From UBA1765 sp045629945 (GTDB lineage: Bacteria > Fibrobacterota > Fibrobacteria > Fibrobacterales > Fibrobacteraceae), in assembly GCA_045629945.1 (NCBI GenBank), contig JAZQSE010000037.1, forward strand, positions 1 through 50,170: 50,170 nucleotides of DNA. The letters are read 5' to 3'. Positions 20,301-26,714 of the stretch are shown in pieces. The notes beneath the pieces were generated by a model. That model worked only from the letters and a program-made list of their open reading frames with translations. It was not told where the DNA came from and searched no databases. Every line of letters begins with the position of its first letter. The stretch's first letter is position 1. Both the position numbers and the translations under genes were made by a program.

Positions 20301-20785
20301 GGCAAAAGAGTAATAGCGTCTTCTCGAATGCGTTCATTATAATAGTCTGTGTAAGAAATCTGAACCCCGTATAAAGATGGAATAATTTTACTCCCCGATT
20401 CAATACTTACTAGATGAGAAAATTCATGAGTCACGACATCGGTCAACCAGCCATGAGAAGAACGCGTTTTAAAATCCCAGTTGGTAAGCCATAAGTGCAT
20501 GCTGTTTTCAGCAGGAATGGCTTGTCCGTTTGAATAAAGAGCATTTTGCAAAGAAAGGTGAACGTTAGAAGGGAGAGGAACAAGGTAGCGAGAAGTGACA
20601 GAGTCATAAACCGCTTCTGCAACAGCGGCAACTTTTTCTGCATGAGAAGTGTATTCAGCTGGGTAATGGAAATGGAAATGTTCCGAACCAGCTGTTTTCC
20701 AACGGATTTCGCTTAAATTTCCATAAAAAGGGAACGCATAAGCTAATGCGATGGAGCAAAAAAAGATAAAAATTACTCTGTGCAA
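17387..20785 (-). CDS. Secreted gluzincin-type metallopeptidase with TolB-like propeller and C-terminal outer-membrane barrel
   Basis: A 1132-residue protein with a signal peptide (VIFIFFCSIALAYA). Residues ~25-290 hold a peptidase-MA-like domain with the zinc motif His120-Glu121-x-x-His124 (VTHEFSHL) and the downstream Glu172 in WLAEGTAQFE. Residues ~320-640 contain PD40/TolB-propeller blades (YPEFHPNGKEILFV, MPKYSPDGKSIVFSF, DPTWLDNETIVYSANKNG). The last ~400 residues are alternating amphipathic strands typical of an Omp85/surface-antigen-like outer-membrane barrel. The start is a TTG at 20785 with AGGAA upstream; no ATG occurs until about residue 96, after the signal peptide. Probably displayed from the outer membrane with the peptidase in the periplasm or on the surface; the substrate is unknown. 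The stop overlaps the xerD start. Confidence 0.82.
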   Translation of the reverse strand: MHRVIFIFFCSIALAYAFPFYGNLSEIRWKTAGSEHFHFHYPAEYTSHAEKVAAVAEAVYDSVTSRYLVPLPSNVHLSLQNALYSNGQAIPAENSMHLWLTNWDFKTRSSHGWLTDVVTHEFSHLVSIESGSKIIPSLYGVQISYTDYYNERIREDAITLLPFTLQPLWLAEGTAQFESERMGFDFFDTHRDMLLRTAVLSDSLLPLEYMHSFSDNSLKAELGPYTQGFSLVRYLAKHYGEDIVPKIWHEFSKPQRVTLDGALKKVIGIGEDSLYSLWKKELQSHYQAQKENLGELVEGTKLTTDAFYHDFPVVSDGYLYGISNFGGKWFDGSVFKLRKNLDSLEIPEDKDEPMLLSFEGTIDIREYADKSFKPKKLWADKGITVKNIENKGPLLAYVSYQNKNRHGRSSFDIFLADTLGNNQEITHLADAIYPEFHPNGKEILFVRRQATSTRFVLSKASIQENPNAKAIDYQDVWAPPESLAYYNIYMPKYSPDGKSIVFSFFDDETRGIATIQENGNDFKIISEKEIDARDPTWLDNETIVYSANKNGIFNLFKKHLPTGKEEPLTNVLGGAFNAVVDSNKIFYIGYDADGFSLYRLNLPKATNVTITKTDTVWTSCATVPFFPQKENLFLALFKKDSSNQTHCLPQAKTVSTDSIIEQNTNIVLNGSPLTRPHKEVPIFEDVSFAGSERNYKPIPTIPLWVPMLSFEERSPDFSVLGDGSLLAKIGVAMILSDPLKKNTLQAGLLFEITNGFDFINGSGINPDKQYDFFALLENKSFPVTLQLGYTFTNITSKDTVRYEDPRSYGDSIGVSNYAIPLHNIFAGAGYSLFKKGDTLALSMGYDWARFNLYEDDFDWTYQKRFSINALFGIFGSFPEEGSNVSGLGNGLALSYRYSDASLFRSGTFSETFVVNANGTISPVYRDFNLHEIGFSAYGSISNPIHKNARLALGASITGILDWSAEKTSDTLDSYYHHPLLLQGYPYLISTESYNRSGTKTATAEIHYLFPIYHDFRNRFWIFETKDFYVDIFAQVGAAWDSKWFDTDKFKSRDFWDRSVGIEFRLANTLFYSIPFDISLNIARGLDRIGENAEGKGGQKMNPIDVPLLPKSISPTRIHFSIGTGFRNTWQNE

Positions 20786-20838
20786 ACGAATTTTCCTGTA
20801 TTATATTGGGATTAGAGCCCTTAATATACAAAAGAATT

Positions 20839-22278
20839 GTGACTAGTTTTACTGAAAAATACCATGAACTGAGTAAGTGTTCGCCTCCGGCGCTTCATTT
20901 TTCAAAAACGATGCACTGGGAGCAGCGTTATCCATCGATAAAATGTTACGGAGATGAGCCTTCTCTTCCTTTTTCGGGCAAAAAATTGGATTTTAAAGCC
21001 TCTTATGGTTCTTTTGAATTTTTGCGTTGCCTTTTGCATTGTGCTGGCGGAGTTCTTCCTAAAACAGAAGAAACGAAAGGCTTTGCCTGGCGGGCTTGTA
21101 TCTCTGTTGCCGCGGCGTATCCGACAGAAATGTTTGTACTTGTCCGCCATGTAGATGCACCTTCTGGATTGTTTTATTTTGATGTAGATTCTGAAAAACT
21201 TTTAAAAATTGCAGAACTTAAAGAAGCCGAACAAGAACTTTCAAGAGCTTTTGCAGATGATTCTGTTTTTAGTCATTCAAGAATAACGCTGTTTTGTACT
21301 TCAATGCTGGATCGTTGTGCTTTCAGACTCAGAGAGGCGGCTTATCGGATAGCTCTACTTGATGCTGGAGCAGTATTTGGAAATGTGGTTAATTTTTCTC
21401 GGGCTTTAGGTTGTCCTGTTGTTCCTCTTGGTGGGTTTGTGGATTCTGTTTGGAGCTCTACTTTTAGACTTTCTTCGGGAGAAATTCCTGTAGCGGCTTT
21501 TGCGATTGACCCGGAATTACATGGTTATATTCCTGATGCGGTTCCTAGTTTAGACCCTTTTGTTGCAAGAGAAATGCTTTGGTTAGATGTTAGTTCTTCT
21601 TTATTACTTTGTCAGAATCAGGCAGAGCGTATTCCGGAAAATGTTTTTCGTAAGCGTGTCCCTAAGAATTATTTTTTTGTAGAAGATTCTGACGCTATTG
21701 CATTACCAAGTGCCTTGAAAATGCTTCAAGACTTTCAAAAAGATCCTAAAAAATGGTCAAGAATGTCTTATCATTTTAAATCTTTTTCAAAAAAATCTAT
21801 TTCATTAAATTCATTTTCTGGATTGATTTCTGCGGCAGTCCGTGAACATGATGCTTTCTTTTCTGCTGGTTTTTTGAAATGTTATGTTTTGATTTTTCAT
21901 GTTGATGGTTTAGAACCAGGACTTTATCGTTACGAATCGATTCGGCATTTATTGCAACCATTAAACAAAGATGTATCAGAAAAATTGTGGCAAGAAGCTC
22001 ATATTATACCAGAGCAAGCAGAAAATACAGCTTTTTCTTTTATTTACGCCGCTGATTTAGCAAAGGTGACAAATGTTTTAGGTGACAGAGGGTATCGTTA
22101 TTTATTGCTTGATTCAGGAATTATTAACGCTTCATTGCATTTATTCTCTAAACTTTTGCACTTAAAAACAAAAGGTGAATACGGCTATTACGAAGATTTT
22201 TTAAAAAAAGTAATCGGATTAGACGCAAAAGATTCAATTCTTTACGAAAGCATGGTTGGGGTACCGAAAAAAAATTAA
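20839..22278 (+). CDS. SagB/ThcOx-type tandem nitroreductase (FMN oxidoreductase)
   Basis: A 479-residue protein with two nitroreductase-fold halves. The N-terminal KYHELSKCS and YPSIKCYGDEPSLPFS segments and the first half (GSFEFLRCLLHCAGGVLP, WRACISVAAAYPTEMFVLV, GLFYFDVDS) match SagB-type dehydrogenases, which oxidise azolines to azoles in peptide natural products. The second half repeats the pattern (FSGLISAAVREHD, GLYRYESIRHLLQPL, YRYLLLDSGIINASLHL). The start is uncertain: GTG at 20839 is preferred over TTG at 20806 because a TATATTG -10-like box at 20802-20808 would put transcription after the TTG. No YcaO, E1-like or precursor-peptide gene is visible nearby. It precedes fmt by 20 bases. 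Confidence 0.75.
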   Translation: MTSFTEKYHELSKCSPPALHFSKTMHWEQRYPSIKCYGDEPSLPFSGKKLDFKASYGSFEFLRCLLHCAGGVLPKTEETKGFAWRACISVAAAYPTEMFVLVRHVDAPSGLFYFDVDSEKLLKIAELKEAEQELSRAFADDSVFSHSRITLFCTSMLDRCAFRLREAAYRIALLDAGAVFGNVVNFSRALGCPVVPLGGFVDSVWSSTFRLSSGEIPVAAFAIDPELHGYIPDAVPSLDPFVAREMLWLDVSSSLLLCQNQAERIPENVFRKRVPKNYFFVEDSDAIALPSALKMLQDFQKDPKKWSRMSYHFKSFSKKSISLNSFSGLISAAVREHDAFFSAGFLKCYVLIFHVDGLEPGLYRYESIRHLLQPLNKDVSEKLWQEAHIIPEQAENTAFSFIYAADLAKVTNVLGDRGYRYLLLDSGIINASLHLFSKLLHLKTKGEYGYYEDFLKKVIGLDAKDSILYESMVGVPKKN

Positions 22279-22298
22279 GGATTTTCTACTTTAAGGGT

Positions 22299-23222
22299 AT
22301 GAAAATAGTTTTTATGGGTACACCGGCTTTTGCCGCTTTTTTTCTTGAATCACTTTTAAAAACTCCGCATGAAATTGCATGTGTTGTAACTCAACCGGAT
22401 AGACCTGCTGGGCGCGGGCGCGTTTTAACGCCACCACCGGTAAAAGAAGTCGCTCTTGCTGCGGGCATACCAGTTCTTCAACCGGACGATTTGAAATCAG
22501 AAGAATTTGAAAATGCACTCCGTGAGTATCAAGCGGATTTATTTGTTGTGGTGGCTTATTCCATTTTGCCCCAAAAAATCTTAACGCTTTCTCGCTTTGG
22601 AGCTTTGAATGTTCATGGTAGTCTGTTACCCAAATATCGTGGTGCAGCTCCTGTTCAAAGAGCCATTGCAAATGGTGAATTACAAACGGGCGTTACTGTA
22701 TTTTTACTTGATGAAAAAATGGATCATGGCCCTGTACTTGAACGGCGTATTGTTCCAATTGACATCCAAGATACCACAGCGACACTTCTTGAAAAAATGC
22801 AAGCCCCGGGATTTGAAGCTTTGCTTAGCGCAATCAATGCTTTGGAAAATGGAACACAAAAATTTTTAGAACAAGAGCATACAGAAGCAACTCCAGCTCC
22901 TAAATTGAAAAAAGAAGAAGGCAAAATAGATTTTAACCTTTCTGCACTAGAAATTCATAACCGGATAAGAGCTTTTTCTCCGTGGCCAGGTGGTTATGCG
23001 TCGTTGCAAGGGAAAACCATTTATTTTAGAAAAACCAGTGTGCCGGAAAAGGCTATGAATTTAAAACCCGGCGAAGCAAAAATTGAAAAAGATTTCTTGT
23101 ATGTCGGCACAAGTAATGGCGTTTTAGAAATTCTTTCACTTCAGGTGGAAGGAAAACGTGAAATGCTCGTGGCTGATTTTCTTCGGGGATTACAAATGCG
23201 AGAGGGTTTGCAGTTTTGTTAA
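22299..23222 (+). CDS. fmt: Methionyl-tRNA formyltransferase
   Basis: A 307-residue enzyme that formylates initiator Met-tRNA using 10-formyl-tetrahydrofolate. N-terminal MGTPAFAAFFLESLL and VVTQPDRPAGRGR, the core NVHGSLLPKYRGAAPVQRAI (catalytic Asn and His; a Gly replaces the usual Pro after His), GVTVFLLDEKMDHGPVL (catalytic Asp) and the C-terminal NRIRAFSPWPGGYASL are all family features. Length is normal. The ATG has no spaced Shine-Dalgarno (AAGGG ends one base before it). It is the first housekeeping gene of a tight operon; rsmB begins 7 bases inside its 3' end. Confidence 0.95.
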   Translation: MKIVFMGTPAFAAFFLESLLKTPHEIACVVTQPDRPAGRGRVLTPPPVKEVALAAGIPVLQPDDLKSEEFENALREYQADLFVVVAYSILPQKILTLSRFGALNVHGSLLPKYRGAAPVQRAIANGELQTGVTVFLLDEKMDHGPVLERRIVPIDIQDTTATLLEKMQAPGFEALLSAINALENGTQKFLEQEHTEATPAPKLKKEEGKIDFNLSALEIHNRIRAFSPWPGGYASLQGKTIYFRKTSVPEKAMNLKPGEAKIEKDFLYVGTSNGVLEILSLQVEGKREMLVADFLRGLQMREGLQFC

Positions 23223-24445
23223 CAGAAAGGAAAAGTGCGCACATAGCCCTTTGTCGTTTTTTTGAAAAGGGAATTCTTTTGCAGGAAGCGGGGCTTTCTC
23301 CGTTTGCATTAGAACTGGCTATGGGAGTTTGCAGGCGTCATCTTTTTTTGGAATATGTTTTAAAAAAGCAAGTCAAAAAAATGCCTGCATTAAAAGTTTC
23401 TCTTTTGTTGGAAATGGGTGTTTATCAATTGTTTTTTATGGATAGTGTGCCAGAACACGCGGCGTTACACACCACAGTAGAATTAGCCAAAGAAATAAAA
23501 TGCCCTGAAAATCAAGTCCGCTTTGTAAATGGTGTTTTAAGAAATGTTTTAAGACAAGGCTTGCCTGAATTGCCTTCAAAACGCATCAAGAAAATTTCAA
23601 TAAAAAATTCTATTCCTGAATGGCTTGTCAAGCATTGGGTAGAACACCTTGGGATTAATGCCACAGAAAAATATGCCGAGAAACATTTAAAACGCCCTGT
23701 CTTTTGGCTTCGTTGTGATACAAGAAAAATAGACCCAAAATCTTTAGCTAAAAATTTTGGATTTTCTGCAGAAATTTATAAAGAACGTTATTTGAAAGTT
23801 CCTGATTCTCAATCGTTAAAAGTTTTGTTAGAATCAAAAGAATTTTTAGAAGGGCTTTTTTCGGTTCAAAACCCTGCAGCCGTAGATGTTATTTCTTTAT
23901 TGAAATTAGAACCCTCTTTGAAAGTTTGGGATGCTTGCGCGGCTCCTGGCGGTAAAACGGCTTTTATGGCAGAACTTGAACCTACTCTTGAAATTCTTGC
24001 GACAGACATTTCTGAAAAGCGTTTGCTTTCTATGCAAGATCTTTTTTCAAGGCTTTGTTTGAAAAATGTTAAAACAGCATGTTTAGATGCTTCAGAAAAA
24101 ATACCAGATGAAAAATTCCAAAGGATTTTGTTAGATGTTCCTTGCTCTAATTTAGGAGTGTTACCTGCAAGGCCTGAAGCCGTTTATAGAGTGACTCAGA
24201 ATTCTTTAAAAGAGTTGGCCTGTCTTCAAAGTAAAATTCTTGAAAATGCGTCTAAAGCTTTGGCACCTGGTGGCATTCTTGTTTATGCTACTTGCAGCCC
24301 GGAATTTGAAGAAACAGAAAATGTTATCCAGCAATTTTTACAAAAACATTCTGATTTTGAGCAGGCTTCAGAACCATTGTATTCAGGGAAATTACACCCA
24401 GATATTGATAGTTTCTTTGCACAAGCTTTACGGAGAAAAGAATGA
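23216..24445 (+). CDS. rsmB: 16S rRNA (cytosine-967-C5)-methyltransferase RsmB
   Basis: A 409-residue enzyme. Residues ~1-130 are the NusB-like RNA-binding domain (FVNGVLRNVLR), followed by an SAM Rossmann domain with ACAAPGGKTAFMAE, LDVPCSNLGVL (Cys that releases the product) and LVYATCSPEFEETENVI (nucleophile Cys). The best start is TTG at 23216: AGAGGG lies 9 bases upstream inside fmt and there is no earlier in-frame family sequence. The fmt-rsmB pairing is common in bacteria. Its stop overlaps the next ATG (ATGA). Confidence 0.93.
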   Translation: MLTERKSAHIALCRFFEKGILLQEAGLSPFALELAMGVCRRHLFLEYVLKKQVKKMPALKVSLLLEMGVYQLFFMDSVPEHAALHTTVELAKEIKCPENQVRFVNGVLRNVLRQGLPELPSKRIKKISIKNSIPEWLVKHWVEHLGINATEKYAEKHLKRPVFWLRCDTRKIDPKSLAKNFGFSAEIYKERYLKVPDSQSLKVLLESKEFLEGLFSVQNPAAVDVISLLKLEPSLKVWDACAAPGGKTAFMAELEPTLEILATDISEKRLLSMQDLFSRLCLKNVKTACLDASEKIPDEKFQRILLDVPCSNLGVLPARPEAVYRVTQNSLKELACLQSKILENASKALAPGGILVYATCSPEFEETENVIQQFLQKHSDFEQASEPLYSGKLHPDIDSFFAQALRRKE

Positions 24446-25020
24446 AAAAGGTCTTGTTGATTTTAATGCTTTTACCGTTGTTTATTTTTGCGGAAACCTC
24501 TCAAAATAAAAAAAGCAATGAAGAATTTTCAGAAATATTTTTCTCGCTTGAAGCCGGAGAAATTTATCCGTTTTTTGAATTGTCCGATGTTTTGGATAAT
24601 GCTGTTTATGGGCAAGGAGATTTAACTTACCAATATTGGAAACAATTGTTGGGGTATTTACAATTTGGTTATTCTTATTTTAAAGTAACAGATGAGCGTA
24701 TTGATTTTCCGGGTGTTCATCAATTTCATGGGCGAGTAGGCCTTTTGTGGAAACTTCCTTTTGTGTCATCATTAAAATTGGGAGGAGGTTTTTCTTGTAT
24801 ATGGGCTCGTTCCGATGGCGGTGATCGTTTGGCGTTACGTGGCGGGATGTTATCGGATAATGAATCAGAGTTTGGTTTTCACGGAAGGCTTAATTTCCCG
24901 GTTTTTCAATTACCTAATTGGAACTTAGGTTTTAACGCTTATTTTGAACAACTTTGGACAAAGCCAGAACGTTCACAAATGCTTTGGTTCGGGATTTATT
25001 TAGAACGGAGGGTTAGATAA
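24442..25020 (+). CDS. Small outer-membrane beta-barrel-like protein
   Basis: A 192-residue protein with a signal peptide (MKKVLLILMLLPLFIFA-ET) and then alternating aromatic/polar strands (YLQFGYSYFKV, FHGRVGLLWKLPF, LKLGGGFSCIW, NLGFNAYFEQLW) ending in LWFGIYLERRVR, consistent with a small 8-stranded barrel or barrel-associated protein. I do not recognise the family. The ATG overlaps the rsmB stop by 4 bases and its own TAA overlaps the next ATG (TAATG), so expression is tightly coupled to both neighbours. Confidence 0.72.
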   Translation: MKKVLLILMLLPLFIFAETSQNKKSNEEFSEIFFSLEAGEIYPFFELSDVLDNAVYGQGDLTYQYWKQLLGYLQFGYSYFKVTDERIDFPGVHQFHGRVGLLWKLPFVSSLKLGGGFSCIWARSDGGDRLALRGGMLSDNESEFGFHGRLNFPVFQLPNWNLGFNAYFEQLWTKPERSQMLWFGIYLERRVR

Positions 25021-26702
25021 TGCGTCTTTTATGGGTTGGCTTATTTTCCGTTTCTACTTTTGCTGCAATTATTCCTGAAACTGAAGGCATGGAAGGAGTT
25101 TCTCGAGGAGATGGAACGTTTTTAACGGCATCGCCAACTTATGTTTGGGACAGGCCTTCTGGTTCCGATGGTATTCACGCGGCATCAGAATTATTTTCAA
25201 CAGACAAATTAGGAACAAGGCTTTTATTAAATCGCTTTTCTGTAACGCCATCTTGGAAAATATTAGAACCTGGGGTTTGGCTTTCTACTGGTAACGAAAT
25301 CGGCGATATGATTTACCAGGATTTGTTGGATGATTCAAAAGAATTGAATCGTACGCCTTTGTTAGAAGGTGGCTTTCGTTCACCTTCATTTCATGGTTTT
25401 TTTGCAACAGTTCGTTATTTTCAGGTAGACCATTATTCCAGTAATACAATGTATGAACGGAAAAAAAATATTGGTTCTGCCGAATATTCTTGGTTCGGTG
25501 AAAACTTGCCGTTTTTTAGTACGCTTTATGGTGGCTTAGGCTATGAACAAGGTAGGTTAAAAACTTCATTGGTAGCAGGCCAGGAATACTTGTGGATTTT
25601 TGGAGAAAGCGGGCATTGGGTTCCTGTAAAATATTCTCCAAGAGTCGAAGGAAATGTTGAATATGGAGCATTTTCTTCGCAAATTGTTTTTGGAAATGGA
25701 GAATACCAGAACAAAAAGAAAAAGGAATCTGGTGAGCGCCAGGAATTATCTGGCTTTGTTCGTTACCAATGCGAAGATTTATGCGATAAGGGAATTTTTG
25801 CCGCAGGCGGTGGTTTAGCTTTTAGAACCACTGATTCAGAAGGCAATGTTAATTTTATTTTAGAAGATGATTTTGTTGTCTGGCCTTTTTTTGAATTCCG
25901 TTTTAAACCGGATTCTCGCTTTAAAGCAGAAGTTTCTTTAGGGGCAAATGAAAAAGATTGGTTAGTTCAGGATAGCCTTGAATTTTATTTCACTCCGGAT
26001 TTGGATACCGATATTTTATTTGGCCTTGGCTCAAGATTAGGTAGCCGTTTAAATCCACTAGGAGAAGATTTTGAAGTGTGGGGAAAAGACACAATTTCTC
26101 TTGCAGCCTCTTCTGGGTACTTCCAGATACATCGTGCTTATATGGATATTTCAGAAAAAATAAAAGCGGTTACACTTGGTGGGCATTTAACGGGTTGGAT
26201 TGAAGAAGGTGCAGAAACTTTTGATACTTTATCTACAAGTGGTTCTAATAAAAATCCATTCAGAAACGGCAATGTTTCTCGCATAGAATCTTGGATTTAT
26301 GGTGTTTCTGGAGAATTGCGAGCTGCGTTTAAATTAGGCGATTTGTTTGCTTTAGAAACTCGTGGTGGCTTTGAACGCATAGAAGGAAAAGAACGCCAGT
26401 TTGAAGTGAATCCTGCTGAAGGCTGGGTGGCTATTTCTGGCTTGTGGAATTTTGACAATCATTTAATCATTTCGCAATCTTTGAATTATCGCTCGGATGC
26501 TCGCTGGAATTTGCGTTATTCTACGCCATTAGTGGTAAAAGGAGATTGGTTTTGGAATGTTTCTTTAATTCAGAATTTTCCAAGTTATGGTTTAACCCTT
26601 TCCGGGACTCTTTTGCACATTATTGGAAAAGATTTCTTTGAAGTTCCTGGTGGTGGACTAGATAGAACCAGATTTTATTGCACAATCAGAAAGTCTTTTT
26701 AA
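25020..26702 (+). CDS. Outer-membrane beta-barrel protein, unknown function
   Basis: A 560-residue protein with a short signal peptide (MRLLWVGLFSVSTFAA). The body is a long series of amphipathic strands rich in Gly, Trp, Phe and Tyr (PSFHGFFATVRYFQV, LPFFSTLYGGLGYEQG, RVEGNVEYGAFSSQIVFGNG, HLIISQSLNYRSDARWNLRY) ending in a final strand with terminal Phe (TRFYCTIRKSF), a BAM-recognition-type C-terminus. No known porin family is obvious. It sits between the small barrel gene (overlap TAATG) and the SppA fusion gene (12-base gap), suggesting a shared outer-membrane process. Confidence 0.72.
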   Translation: MRLLWVGLFSVSTFAAIIPETEGMEGVSRGDGTFLTASPTYVWDRPSGSDGIHAASELFSTDKLGTRLLLNRFSVTPSWKILEPGVWLSTGNEIGDMIYQDLLDDSKELNRTPLLEGGFRSPSFHGFFATVRYFQVDHYSSNTMYERKKNIGSAEYSWFGENLPFFSTLYGGLGYEQGRLKTSLVAGQEYLWIFGESGHWVPVKYSPRVEGNVEYGAFSSQIVFGNGEYQNKKKKESGERQELSGFVRYQCEDLCDKGIFAAGGGLAFRTTDSEGNVNFILEDDFVVWPFFEFRFKPDSRFKAEVSLGANEKDWLVQDSLEFYFTPDLDTDILFGLGSRLGSRLNPLGEDFEVWGKDTISLAASSGYFQIHRAYMDISEKIKAVTLGGHLTGWIEEGAETFDTLSTSGSNKNPFRNGNVSRIESWIYGVSGELRAAFKLGDLFALETRGGFERIEGKERQFEVNPAEGWVAISGLWNFDNHLIISQSLNYRSDARWNLRYSTPLVVKGDWFWNVSLIQNFPSYGLTLSGTLLHIIGKDFFEVPGGGLDRTRFYCTIRKSF

Positions 26703-26714
26703 TGCAAGGTTGAA

